Assembly: GCA_036524005.1 (NCBI GenBank)
Contig: DATDDB010000049.1
Coordinates: forward strand, 1-12,818
Reading direction: 5' to 3'
DNA: 12,818 nucleotides
Origin: DATDDB01 sp036524005
GTDB lineage: Bacteria > Pseudomonadota > Gammaproteobacteria > Burkholderiales > Gallionellaceae
Below, piece after piece: positions 6,094 through 12,818 of the stretch. Below the pieces are notes generated by a model that did no database searches, had not been told where the DNA came from, and saw only the letters and a program-made list of their open reading frames with translations. Both the position numbers and the translations under genes were made by a program. Within the stretch, counting starts at the first letter, position 1. Every line of letters starts with the position of its first letter.

Positions 6094-8283
6094 ATGGATG
6101 AGCAACTGCGACTAGCCGCACTCCAATACCACCGTCAGCCCTCACCCGGCAAAATTTCCGTAACCCCCAGCAAGCCGATGCTGACCCAACGCGATCTTGC
6201 GCTGGCCTATTCTCCCGGTGTGGCGGCAGCCTGCGAGGCCATCGTGGAAAATGCCGAGGAGGCGCGCAACCTGACTGCGCGCGGCAACCTTGTTGCTGTG
6301 GTAACCAACGGCACGGCTGTGCTGGGATTGGGTGCCATCGGCCCGCTGGCTGCCAAGCCGGTGATGGAAGGCAAGGGCGTGCTGTTCAAAAAATTCGCCG
6401 GCATCGATGTTTTCGACATTGAGATAAACGAGCGCGACCCGGACAAATTGGTGGACATCATCGCTTCGCTGGAGCCCTCTTTCGGCGGCATCAACCTCGA
6501 GGACATCAAGGCGCCGGAATGTTTTTACATCGAGCGCAAGCTGCGCGAGCGCATGAATATTCCCGTGTTCCATGACGACCAGCACGGCACCGCGATCATC
6601 GTTGGCGCTGCCTTGCTGAACGGCTTGAAAGTGGTCGGCAAGGACATAGCCCGAGTGAAGCTTGTGGCCAGCGGCGCGGGTGCGGCAGCGCTGGCCTGCC
6701 TGGATATGCTGGTCAGCCTCGGCCTGCGCATGGAAAACATCACCGTCACCGACATCAAGGGCGTGGTCTATAAAGGCCGCACCGAGGAGATGGACGACAA
6801 CAAGGCGCGCTATGCAGTGGAAACTTCGGCGCGCACGTTGAGCGAGGTGATTGGGGGCGCCGATGTTTTCCTCGGCCTCTCTGCGGGCGGAGTGCTCAAG
6901 CCGGAGATGGTCAAGCTGATGGCGGACAAACCGCTGATTTTCGCGCTGGCCAATCCCACGCCCGAAATACTGCCGGAGCTGGCCCACGCCGCGCGCGCCG
7001 ATGTGATCATTGCTACCGGCCGTTCGGATTACCCGAACCAGGTCAACAACGCACTGTGCTTCCCCTACATTTTCCGCGGCGCGCTGGATGTGGGCGCCTC
7101 CACCATCAACGAGGCGATGAAGCTGGCTGCCGTAAAAGCCATTGCCGGATTGGCGCAAGCTGAACAATCCGATGCCGTCGCCGCGGTGTATGGCGAAGAA
7201 TCCCTGCACTTCGGCCCTGACTACCTGATTCCCAAGCCGTTCGACCCGCGCCTGATCACGCGGATTTCCCCGGCGGTGGCGCAGGCCGCGATGGACAGCG
7301 GCATCGCAAAGCGGCCCCTGGCCGACATGGCGGCCTACCGCGAGCGCCTGTCGCATTTTATTCATGAATCTGGCTGGCTGATGAAGCCGGTGCTGGACTA
7401 CGCGAAGCATCACCCCAAGCGCCTGGTTTATGCCGAGGGGGAGGACGAGCGTGTACTGCATGCCGTGCAGGCCGTGGTGGATGAGGGGTTGGCACATCCC
7501 ATCCTGATCGGCCGTCCGTCCATGGTCGCGCAACGCATCCAGAAGCTGGGACTGCGCATCCGTGCAGGAGAGCATTTCGTACTGGTCAATCCCGAGGGCC
7601 AGGCGCACCACAACACGCTGATCGGCGCATCCATGGTGCGCGCGGGCGAGGCGGATGCCATGTTATGCGGCATGGTCTCCAGGCCGCAAGAACATCTGCG
7701 GTTCATAGCAGAGCAAATCGGCCTGCATGCGGATGCCAGCGTGTTCGCAACGCTCAATATCCTGCCGCTACCCAAGCACACCCTGTTTATTTGCGATACG
7801 CACATCAACCTTGATCCCAGCGCGGAGCAGATCGCAGAAATCGCCCTGCTGGCGGTTGCGGAAATGCGCCGCTTTGGCATCACGCCCAAGGTAGCACTGT
7901 TGTCGCACTCCAATTTTGGCGGCTTCGACGATGCCTCGGCAAACAAGATGCGCCAAGCCAACGTGCTGCTGAAACAAAAGGCGCCAGACCTCGAAGTGGA
8001 TGGGGAGATGCATGCCGACACTGCGGTCTCGGAAGCGCTGCGCATGCAGCTATTCCCCAACTCGCGCCTGCATGGGGCGGCCAACCTGCTGATCATGCCC
8101 AATCTGGACGCGGCAAACATCTCCTTTAATTTGCTGAAGATGATTGCGGGTGATGGCATAGCCATAGGCCCGGTGCTGCTGGGCGCTGCCAAGCCGGTCC
8201 ATATCTTGACCCCTTCCGCAACCGTCCGCCGCATCGTCGAAATGAGCGCACTGGCGGTGGCTGGCGGCCAGACACACCAGTGA
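6094..8283 (+). CDS. maeB: NADP-dependent malic enzyme with phosphotransacetylase-like C-domain (MaeB)
   Basis: Oxidative decarboxylation of malate to pyruvate and CO2 with reduction of NADP, in the cytosol; it links the TCA cycle to pyruvate and supplies NADPH. It has 729 residues, close to the roughly 760 of the E. coli enzyme. Residues 1-425 are the malic enzyme part: LAYSPGVAAACE with the catalytic Tyr39, the GKGVLFKKFAGID segment carrying the catalytic Lys near 94-99, metal ligands in LEDIKAPECF and FHDDQHGTA, and the nucleotide-binding loop SGAGAAAL at 193-200. Residues from about 430 on form the phosphotransacetylase-like domain, thought to be regulatory (acetyl-CoA inhibition) and not catalytic. 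The N-terminus MDEQLRLAALQYH matches family starts, fixing the ATG. The ribosome site is poor: AGGG at 6071-6074 lies 19 bases upstream and can pair with CCCT at 6079-6082. First gene of a five-gene run; the patatin gene follows after 13 bases. Confidence 0.96.
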   Translation: MDEQLRLAALQYHRQPSPGKISVTPSKPMLTQRDLALAYSPGVAAACEAIVENAEEARNLTARGNLVAVVTNGTAVLGLGAIGPLAAKPVMEGKGVLFKKFAGIDVFDIEINERDPDKLVDIIASLEPSFGGINLEDIKAPECFYIERKLRERMNIPVFHDDQHGTAIIVGAALLNGLKVVGKDIARVKLVASGAGAAALACLDMLVSLGLRMENITVTDIKGVVYKGRTEEMDDNKARYAVETSARTLSEVIGGADVFLGLSAGGVLKPEMVKLMADKPLIFALANPTPEILPELAHAARADVIIATGRSDYPNQVNNALCFPYIFRGALDVGASTINEAMKLAAVKAIAGLAQAEQSDAVAAVYGEESLHFGPDYLIPKPFDPRLITRISPAVAQAAMDSGIAKRPLADMAAYRERLSHFIHESGWLMKPVLDYAKHHPKRLVYAEGEDERVLHAVQAVVDEGLAHPILIGRPSMVAQRIQKLGLRIRAGEHFVLVNPEGQAHHNTLIGASMVRAGEADAMLCGMVSRPQEHLRFIAEQIGLHADASVFATLNILPLPKHTLFICDTHINLDPSAEQIAEIALLAVAEMRRFGITPKVALLSHSNFGGFDDASANKMRQANVLLKQKAPDLEVDGEMHADTAVSEALRMQLFPNSRLHGAANLLIMPNLDAANISFNLLKMIAGDGIAIGPVLLGAAKPVHILTPSATVRRIVEMSALAVAGGQTHQ

Positions 8284-8296
8284 ACCGGAAACAAAT

Positions 8297-9499
8297 ATGG
8301 ATACCCAGACTGACAATCCAGAGCAGAAACTGGGCCTGATACTCACCGGCGGCGGCGCGCGCGCCGCTTACCAGGTTGGCGTGCTCAAGGGCATCGCCGA
8401 AATGTTGCCGCGCCGCGCGCGCAATCCTTTCCCCATCATCTGTGGAACCTCGGCCGGAGCGCTGAACGCTGCCACGCTGGCAATCAATGCGCGCCAGTTC
8501 AACAAAGGCGTGCAGTACCTGGACAACATCTGGAGAAACTTTCAACCCAGCGACATTTACCGCACCGATGCACTCGGTGTGCTCGCCAACAGCTTGCGCT
8601 GGTTTGGCGGTCTGCTGACGAATAGCCTGGGAATACATCGTTTGCACGATGTCTCGCTGCTGGACAATGCCCCATTGGCCAAATTGCTCGAGGAAATCCT
8701 GCCTTGCGAGGAAATCCAGGCGAGCATCGATGCCGGGGCGCTGCATGCCCTGAGCATCACCGCTTCCGGCTATGGCTCTGGCCAATCGGTCACTTTTTTT
8801 CAGGGCATCGACGGCATCCAGCCCTGGGCACGCGCCCATCGAATCGGCGTTCCCGCCACGATTGAAATCAGTCACTTGCTGGCATCTTCGGCCATTCCCT
8901 TCTTTTTTCCGGCAGTACATATCCACCGCGAGTTTTTTGGCGATGGCTCTATGCGCCAAATCGCGCCCATCAGCCCTGCCCTGCATCTGGGTGCTTCGCG
9001 CGTCCTGGTCATCAGCACCATTTCGCATGGCGAAGCCCATCATCGCGGGCCGATAGACACCTACCCCACCCTGGCCCAGATCGCGGGCCATACGCTGGAT
9101 AGTATTTTTGTCGACAGTCTGGAGGTGGATATGGAACGCATCCACCGCATCAACCAGACTCTGGGTTACATTCCCGAAGACACGCGCAGACAGGTTAATT
9201 TGCGCCATGTTGACGTGCTTGTAATTTCCCCCAGCCAACCGATCGAGAAGATTGCCGAGCGTTACATCCACAATCTGCCTTGGGCCGTACGCCTGCTGAT
9301 GAGCCTGATCGGCGTGGCGCGGCGTGGCGGAGGGGCAAACCTGTTGAGTTACCTGCTTTCTGAAAAGGACTTTTGCCGCGCCCTGATTGATATGGGATAT
9401 CACGATGCGATGACGCGCAAGGACGAGATTCTTCCCTTCCTCAATCCCTCCACCGTTGATTTAAGCCCGGTTCCATCATCGCCCAATCTCTCGCAATGA
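8297..9499 (+). CDS. Patatin-like phospholipase family protein
   Basis: Serine lipid acyl hydrolase of the patatin family, 400 residues. The oxyanion loop is GGGARAAYQ at 18-26, the nucleophile Ser52 is in GTSAG and the dyad Asp216 is in FGDGS, so all catalytic elements are present. Residues 16-245 cover the patatin fold. The C-terminal 150 residues, with a short hydrophobic stretch near 328-340 (WAVRLLMSLIGVA), may bind membranes. There is no signal peptide, suggesting a cytoplasmic or inner-membrane-associated enzyme. A GGAA ribosome site precedes the ATG by about 6 bases. Its stop overlaps the birA start as ATGA, so the two are probably translationally coupled. The target lipid cannot be told from sequence; bacterial homologues are usually annotated as phospholipases or esterases. 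Its place between maeB and birA suggests co-transcription with housekeeping genes and not a toxin role. Confidence 0.92.
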   Translation: MDTQTDNPEQKLGLILTGGGARAAYQVGVLKGIAEMLPRRARNPFPIICGTSAGALNAATLAINARQFNKGVQYLDNIWRNFQPSDIYRTDALGVLANSLRWFGGLLTNSLGIHRLHDVSLLDNAPLAKLLEEILPCEEIQASIDAGALHALSITASGYGSGQSVTFFQGIDGIQPWARAHRIGVPATIEISHLLASSAIPFFFPAVHIHREFFGDGSMRQIAPISPALHLGASRVLVISTISHGEAHHRGPIDTYPTLAQIAGHTLDSIFVDSLEVDMERIHRINQTLGYIPEDTRRQVNLRHVDVLVISPSQPIEKIAERYIHNLPWAVRLLMSLIGVARRGGGANLLSYLLSEKDFCRALIDMGYHDAMTRKDEILPFLNPSTVDLSPVPSSPNLSQ

Positions 9500-10512
9500 A
9501 ACCCGGTTCTGACGGCCCCAAGGCGTTGACCTTTTCCCTGCTGCGTCTGCTGGCCGATGGCGAATTCCATTCGGGCGAAGCGATGGCCCGGCAATTGGGG
9601 GTCTCACGCGCCAGCGTGAACGGCGCGTTGGGTGAAGCCGAAAACTTCGGCTTGACGTTGTACCGGGTGCGCGGACGCGGCTACCGGCTGCTCGACCCGC
9701 CGCACTGGCTCGATGCAGCCAGCATCGCCCGCCATCTCGGCAAGCATCACGGGGATTTCCATATCACCATTCTCGACAGCGCACCTTCCACCAACACTTT
9801 GCTCTTGCGCCATCTGTCCGAAGGCGCACCCAGCGGAAGCGTGCTGGCTGCCGAATGGCAGGGCAAGGGGCGCGGGCGCATGGGCCGCGCCTGGCATTCC
9901 AGCCTCGGCAATGCGCTGACTTTCTCGCTGTTGTGGCGCTTCGATTGCGGACTGGGCGCACTCTCGGGGCTGAGCCTGGCCGTTGGGGTCGCGCTGATCC
10001 GGGCCTTGCGCACTTTGGGTATAAGCGGCGCCCGTTTAAAGTGGCCGAATGACGTCCTGAACGGAAGTGGCGCCAAGCTGGCCGGTGTGCTGGTCGAGGC
10101 TCAGGGTGACATGCTGGGGCCTTCCGCCGTGGTCATCGGCGTCGGGCTGAACCTGACCCTGCCGCAAACCGTTTTGCAACAGATTGACCGCCCCGCAGCA
10201 GGATTGGCCGATTCCTGCAGCGCGTTGCCGGACCGCAACCATCTGCTTGCCGCAATATTGCTCGAGCTGGGCAATGTATTGCGTGAATTCGGGGCACACG
10301 GTTTTAACGCCGTGCACGCCGAGTGGGAGAGCTATCATGCCCTGCAAAATCGCGCGGTTCGCCTTGCCCTGCCAGATGGCAGCCATCTGGCGGGAGTCGC
10401 GCGCGGCGTGTCGGACGAGGGCGCGCTCTTGCTAGAAACAAACGCGGAAGTAAAAATCATTCATGCCGGCGAAATCAGCCTGACTGCGGAGACGCAACAT
10501 GCTACTGCTTGA
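9496..10512 (+). CDS. birA: Bifunctional biotin-[acetyl-CoA-carboxylase] ligase / biotin operon repressor BirA
   Basis: Activates biotin as biotinoyl-AMP and joins it to the carboxyl carrier protein of acetyl-CoA carboxylase; the two-domain form also represses biotin genes. It has 338 residues. An N-terminal winged helix at about 10-66 (GEAMARQLGVSRASVNGAL) supports a repressor role. The ligase domain shows the adenylate-binding loop GRGRMGR at 125-131 (E. coli has GRGRRGR), KWPND at 182-186, the catalytic lysine in KLAGVLVEA (Lys194) and GVGLN at 215-219. A C-terminal SH3-like domain spans about 285-335. The start codon overlaps the patatin stop by four bases with no separate ribosome site, indicating coupling. 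Its last 14 bases overlap coaX. The birA-coaX pairing is common in betaproteobacteria. A biotin operon operator was not found in this window. Confidence 0.96.
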   Translation: MKPGSDGPKALTFSLLRLLADGEFHSGEAMARQLGVSRASVNGALGEAENFGLTLYRVRGRGYRLLDPPHWLDAASIARHLGKHHGDFHITILDSAPSTNTLLLRHLSEGAPSGSVLAAEWQGKGRGRMGRAWHSSLGNALTFSLLWRFDCGLGALSGLSLAVGVALIRALRTLGISGARLKWPNDVLNGSGAKLAGVLVEAQGDMLGPSAVVIGVGLNLTLPQTVLQQIDRPAAGLADSCSALPDRNHLLAAILLELGNVLREFGAHGFNAVHAEWESYHALQNRAVRLALPDGSHLAGVARGVSDEGALLLETNAEVKIIHAGEISLTAETQHATA

Positions 10513-11221
10513 TGCAGGCAACAGCCGCATAAAGTGGGCGCTTACCCAGGATGGCGCCTGGCTGTACCGCGGCGCGCTGCCTGTTTCCGCTGCATCCGAG
10601 TTGCAAAAGGCGCTCGCTCCTTTGCCTGCGCCCGGCAGAATCCTGGCATCCAATGTCGCCGGGGAAATTGCCGCACAGGCCATACGCACCGCATGCGCGG
10701 GGTGGGAATGCAAGGTAGAATTCATCACCGCGCAGTCTGAGCAATGCGGGGTGCGCAATTTGTATGCGCAGCCCGCTCAGCTCGGCAGCGACCGCTGGGC
10801 TGCGCTGATTGCCGCCTGGCACCAGATGCGCGCAGCATGCCTGGTGGTCAACTGTGGCACGGCGACGACGGTGGATGCCCTCTCCGACAATGGCGAATTC
10901 CTCGGCGGCCTGATCATCCCGGGAGTTGAGATGATGCAAAATAGCCTGGCTGCGGGAACTGCGCAATTAAGCCGTTCTGCCGGCAATTGGGCGAGGCTCC
11001 CGCGCAATACCGCCGATGCGATTTTCAGCGGAGCAATCCAGGCAACCGTGGGCGCGATACTTCAGCAGCACGCCGTGCTGGACAAGCCGGATGCTCCCTG
11101 CCTCCTGGGAGGCGGCGCAGCCGCTCTGCTGCGACCACATCTCGGTTTGCCGCTGCGCGCTGGTGATGACATGGTATTGCAGGGCTTGGAATTGATTGGA
11201 CAGAAATCCGGGAAGGCCTAA
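10499..11221 (+). CDS. coaX: Type III pantothenate kinase CoaX
   Basis: Phosphorylates pantothenate, the first committed step of CoA synthesis, in the cytosol. Type III enzymes (Baf/CoaX, ASKHA fold) need a monovalent cation and are not feedback-inhibited by CoA. It has 240 residues, normal for the family. Motifs: phosphate-binding DAGNSRIKW at 5-13, GSDRW at 96-100 with the putative catalytic Asp98, NCGTATTVD at 118-126, and GGLIIPGVEMM at 136-146. The start overlaps the end of birA by 14 bases and has GGAG 7 bases upstream. Its TAA is directly followed by the ATG of the SPOR gene with no gap, so the three genes are almost surely co-transcribed. Confidence 0.95.
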   Translation: MLLLDAGNSRIKWALTQDGAWLYRGALPVSAASELQKALAPLPAPGRILASNVAGEIAAQAIRTACAGWECKVEFITAQSEQCGVRNLYAQPAQLGSDRWAALIAAWHQMRAACLVVNCGTATTVDALSDNGEFLGGLIIPGVEMMQNSLAAGTAQLSRSAGNWARLPRNTADAIFSGAIQATVGAILQQHAVLDKPDAPCLLGGGAAALLRPHLGLPLRAGDDMVLQGLELIGQKSGKA

Positions 11222-11944
11222 ATGATTAGATCGATTTTTTGGCTGGTGCTGCTACTGAATATTGCGCTGTTCGCCTATTTGCAGTGGGGCGGGCGGCTAA
11301 CCCAGGATAACGGGATCCTGCAGCCACCGCTTAACCCGGACCAGATCAAGGTGCTGGGGTTTTCACCCCCCGCACCGCACTCTCCGGTTCTCCCGGCATC
11401 CGCCCCGGCGCCAGTCGCCCTTTCTGCACCATCATCCGCTGTTATAGCAAGCGCCCCCGTTTCCACATCTGCAGCGGCGCACTCAGCGTGCCTGGAATGG
11501 GGGGAGTTTTCCGGCACTGACCTCACCCGCGCCACTGAACACCTGGAAGGCTTGAAGCTGGGATCCAAGCTTACCCAGCGCGAAGTCGAACATTCCATTG
11601 GTTACTGGGTATATATCCCTCCGCCCAAAAAACATGCCGAACTGGATGCGAAAATCAAACAGCTGAAGAAATTGGGAGTCAAGGATTTCTTTGTTGTGCA
11701 GGAAAAGGGGAAGTGGCACGACGCCATCTCCCTCAATATATTCAAGACCGAGGATATGGCGAAGAAATTCCTGGATCATCTTAAGGCCAAAGGTGTCAAA
11801 AGCGCAGTGATGGGTGAACGCCAGACACGGCTCAAGTTCACCGTGTTTTCCCTGAAAAACCCCGATGCCGCAACGCTTTCCAAGCTGGCGGAATGGCAAA
11901 AAGACTTTACCGGCATTGAAATGAGGTCGCTGTCATGCAACTGA
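11222..11944 (+). CDS. SPOR-domain membrane-anchored protein
   Basis: Likely binds septal or denuded peptidoglycan in the periplasm through a SPOR domain. It has 240 residues. One N-terminal membrane segment is at 4-20 (SIFWLVLLLNIALFAYL), with no cleavage site expected. A Pro/Ala/Ser-rich linker spans about 48-87. A region from CLEWGEFS (90-97) to about 118 follows, then the SPOR fold at about 127-199 (GYWVYIPPP to KSAVMGER). Cys90 and Cys239 may form a disulfide. The tail from 200 to 240 is of unknown role. A ribosome site GGAAGG lies 5 bases upstream, and the gene abuts coaX. Genes of this kind follow coaX in several betaproteobacteria. It is not recognisable as FtsN, DamX or RlpA, so I give no symbol. 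Last gene of the run. Confidence 0.85.
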   Translation: MIRSIFWLVLLLNIALFAYLQWGGRLTQDNGILQPPLNPDQIKVLGFSPPAPHSPVLPASAPAPVALSAPSSAVIASAPVSTSAAAHSACLEWGEFSGTDLTRATEHLEGLKLGSKLTQREVEHSIGYWVYIPPPKKHAELDAKIKQLKKLGVKDFFVVQEKGKWHDAISLNIFKTEDMAKKFLDHLKAKGVKSAVMGERQTRLKFTVFSLKNPDAATLSKLAEWQKDFTGIEMRSLSCN

Positions 11945-11959
11945 CGGCTTTCGGCAGGA

Positions 11960-11988
11960 TTGACAACCACCCCTCAAATCGGGAAAAT
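11960..11988 (+). promoter_or_regulatory. Likely promoter of the tRNA gene
   Basis: A perfect -35 TTGACA (11960-11965), a 17-base spacer and GAAAAT (11983-11988, four of six matches) are followed by a GC-rich discriminator (GCCGCCC), as often seen at stable RNA promoters under stringent control. It lies just after the SPOR stop and about 65 bases before the mature tRNA 5' end, so a short leader would be removed by RNase P. Confidence 0.55.
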
Positions 11989-12053
11989 GCCGCCCTCCTG
12001 CTGCACATGGCTTTTTCCGGATTATCGGCTAAAGTCGGCGGCAGCCAGTTTCC

Positions 12054-12130
12054 GGTGATATAGCTCAGATGGTTAGAGCACAGCACTCATAACGCTGGGG
12101 TCGGTGGTTCAATTCCACCTATCACCACCA
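12054..12130 (+). tRNA. tRNA-Met (CAT anticodon, probably elongator)
   Basis: A 77-base cloverleaf can be folded by hand. The acceptor stem is GGTGATA/TATCACC, the D stem GCTC/GAGC with a 9-base loop, the anticodon loop CTCATAA with CAT at 12088-12090, the variable loop GGGTC, and the T stem GGTGG/CCACC with loop TTCAATT. Discriminator A12127 and an encoded CCA at 12128-12130 complete it. The first acceptor pair is G-C, which excludes initiator tRNA (mismatched first pair). The D-arm and anticodon-arm sequence resembles E. coli elongator tRNA-Met. A CAT-anticodon tRNA-Ile (lysidine-modified) is the alternative and cannot be fully excluded. Oddity: the last anticodon-stem pair is A12085-C12093, a mismatch. 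Confidence 0.93.
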
Positions 12131-12136
12131 TTTCTT

Positions 12137-12168
12137 GATTTTCACCCTCAATATTTTCAGTGGAAATC
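12137..12168 (+). terminator. Hairpin just downstream of the tRNA (weak terminator candidate)
   Basis: GATTTTCAC (12137-12145) can pair over nine positions, one of them G-U, with GTGGAAATC (12160-12168) around a 14-base loop. The stem is AT-rich and no T-run follows, so it is poor as an intrinsic terminator. It may instead shape tRNA 3' processing. Confidence 0.25.
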
Positions 12169-12176
12169 CGCGAAAT

Positions 12177-12194
12177 CGCATGTAAATACATGCG
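12177..12194. repeat. Perfect 18-base dyad CGCATGTAAATACATGCG
   Basis: Eight-base arms CGCATGTA and TACATGCG are perfectly complementary around a two-base AA centre. It could be a dimeric regulator site or, as RNA, a small hairpin with an AAAT loop. It lies 47 bases past the tRNA and faces no obvious promoter. Confidence 0.6.
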
Positions 12195-12210
12195 GTTACG
12201 CCACCACCCG

Positions 12211-12275
12211 AGTTCCGCCGAGTTCCACCAACTTCCGCTAATTTCCAGCAATTTTCCGGGTATTTTCCGGGGTAT
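12211..12275 (+). repeat. Degenerate 10-base tandem repeat (TTCC every helical turn)
   Basis: Consecutive decamers AGTTCCGCCG, AGTTCCACCA, ACTTCCGCTA and ATTTCCAGCA start at 12211, 12221, 12231 and 12241. They run into two copies of ATTTTCCGGG(G)TAT at 12251-12263 and 12262-12275, where the period becomes 11. A third GGGTAT follows at 12290. The TTCC core is kept while flanking bases vary. Confidence 0.6.
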
Positions 12276-12314
12276 CCGAACATGGTCTTGGGTATCTCGA
12301 AATGTGGGAATTTC

Positions 12315-12400
12315 GGGGAATTGAATTGAGCAGTTGACGGGGTGGGGAACTGAACTGGGGATTTGAAGTGGGGAATTGAACGGGTTTGGGAAATTGAATC
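12315..12400 (+). repeat. G-rich 13-base tandem repeats, possible G-quadruplex
   Basis: Three contiguous 13-base units GGGGAACTGAACT (12344), GGGGATTTGAAGT (12357) and GGGGAATTGAACG (12370) are flanked by diverged copies at 12315 (GGGGAATTGAATT) and 12388 (GGGAAATTGAATC). Four G4 runs at 12339-12342, 12344-12347, 12357-12360 and 12370-12373 are separated by loops of 1, 9 and 9 bases, so the plus strand could form a long-loop quadruplex. The repeats lie 3' of the aminopeptidase stop, where its RNA would be C-rich. Confidence 0.65.
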
Positions 12401-12457
12401 AGCCGGGTTGAATCGCCCCCAAGTCCGCCACGGCCGAGAACCAGTGCTGCTTTTGTA

Positions 12458-12817
12458 TCAACTCGCGAAAGCCGCCGCCAGGGCCGCAATCATGTAAGCG
12501 TAGTCATGAGCACCGGCGCTCTCGCGCGCGCTATGCATCGCCCACATTGCCGAGCCGACGTCCACGCTCGGGACGCCCAACTGCGCCGCCAGGATAGGGC
12601 CAAGGGTGCTGCCGCAGCCCAGGTCGCTGCGATGCGCGTATTGTTGATACGGCACCCCGGCCTTCTCGCATAGCCCCATGAAGCGTGCCGCCGTTTCTGC
12701 GTTGGTGGTGTAGTGCTGGTTTACGTTGGTCTTGATGACCGGTCCGCCATTCACCATCACCTTGTGTTCGGGCTCATAGGCAGCCGGGAAATTCGGGTTA
12801 TAGGCATGGGCCATGTC
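12458..12817 (-). CDS. apeB: M18 family aminopeptidase, C-terminal part (cut by window edge)
   Basis: Zinc aminopeptidase of family M18 (aspartyl aminopeptidase type), cytosolic, removing N-terminal residues from peptides. Only the last 119 residues of a usual 430 or so are in the window; the frame runs off the right edge. The first visible residues DMAHAYNPNFP carry the family Asp metal ligand. Then come NGGPVIK, the RSDLGCGSTLGP signature at 62-73 (counting from the Met codon at 12814-12812), and VDVGSAMWAMHSARE with the metal-binding His94. The 3' end and stop (TGA, complement of 12458-12460) are intact. I see no clear terminator after it; the downstream DNA is the repeat-rich stretch that separates it from the convergent tRNA. 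The family call is firm; the symbol follows common usage. Confidence 0.92.
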   Translation of the reverse strand, partial: DMAHAYNPNFPAAYEPEHKVMVNGGPVIKTNVNQHYTTNAETAARFMGLCEKAGVPYQQYAHRSDLGCGSTLGPILAAQLGVPSVDVGSAMWAMHSARESAGAHDYAYMIAALAAAFAS

Positions 12818-12818
12818 C

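Larger units (their letters stand above)
12131..12457. other. Repeat-rich non-coding stretch after the tRNA
   Basis: 327 bases between the tRNA 3' end and the stop of the minus-strand aminopeptidase. The only open frame (12238-12489, minus) is low-complexity, has no domain and overlaps the aminopeptidase end, so I do not call it. The stretch contains a hairpin (12137-12168), a perfect dyad (12177-12194), a decamer repeat (12211-12275), a small inverted repeat CGAAAT/ATTTCG (12298-12315) and G-rich 13-base repeats (12315-12400). No integrase or second tRNA fragment was seen. Confidence 0.7.

Noticed and set aside
5817..6115. Two short plus-strand frames (72 and 84 residues) in the maeB leader
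   Set aside because: Neither has a good ribosome site or family-like sequence. They overlap each other in different frames and cross the regulatory-looking dyads.
6142..7611. 489-residue open frame antisense to maeB
   Set aside because: Same shadow effect. The sense frame is an unmistakable malic enzyme, and the antisense product has His/Gln/Arg-rich composition without recognisable motifs.
8126..9403. 425-residue open frame antisense to the patatin gene
   Set aside because: It overlaps both the patatin and maeB coding regions, has no domain and lacks a convincing start site.
12054..12200. tRNA as an integration (attachment) site of a genomic island
   Set aside because: No integrase, no repeat of the tRNA 3' end within the window and no foreign genes. 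The next gene is an ordinary M18 aminopeptidase. The island edge could lie only beyond the window.

Overview
The window looks like a chromosomal stretch of a GC-rich betaproteobacterium. The best guess is Nitrosomonadales, near Gallionellaceae or Sideroxydans. This placement is an inference from the protein types, the birA-coaX-SPOR gene order and the codon use; no marker in the window names the species. No integrase, transposase, phage gene or CRISPR array was seen.

Layout, left to right. (1) 3-3284, plus strand: the 5'-truncated C-terminal four fifths of the RNA helicase HrpA. (2) 3295-5718, minus strand: a compact three-gene unit, in transcription order an Est30-like alpha/beta hydrolase with a cysteine in the nucleophile elbow, a stand-alone acyl carrier protein, and a FabF-type beta-ketoacyl-ACP synthase. 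It converges on hrpA with only 10 bases between stop codons. (3) 5719-6093: a 375-base divergent control region with several dyads and candidate promoters. (4) 6094-11944, plus strand: five tightly packed genes, namely malic enzyme maeB, a patatin-like phospholipase, biotin ligase/repressor birA, type III pantothenate kinase coaX, and a membrane-anchored SPOR-domain protein. Gaps are 13 bases or less, and two junctions overlap. (5) 11945-12457: a promoter-like site, a tRNA with CAT anticodon (probably elongator tRNA-Met), then 327 bases of non-coding DNA holding a perfect 18-base dyad, a 10-base-period TTCC repeat and a 13-base G-rich tandem repeat. (6) 12458-12817, minus strand: the C-terminal 119 residues of an M18 aminopeptidase, cut by the window edge.

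How the genes fit together. Much of the window touches acyl and CoA chemistry. CoaX starts CoA synthesis, which supplies the phosphopantetheine of ACPs. BirA charges acetyl-CoA carboxylase. MaeB yields NADPH and pyruvate. The minus-strand unit pairs an ACP with a condensing enzyme and a hydrolase that may act as an acyltransferase or thioesterase. This shared theme is inference and may be coincidence; most of these are ordinary housekeeping genes.

The best candidate for something undescribed is the hydrolase-ACP-ketosynthase cassette with its Cys-His-Asp hydrolase. The repeat-rich DNA after the tRNA comes second.
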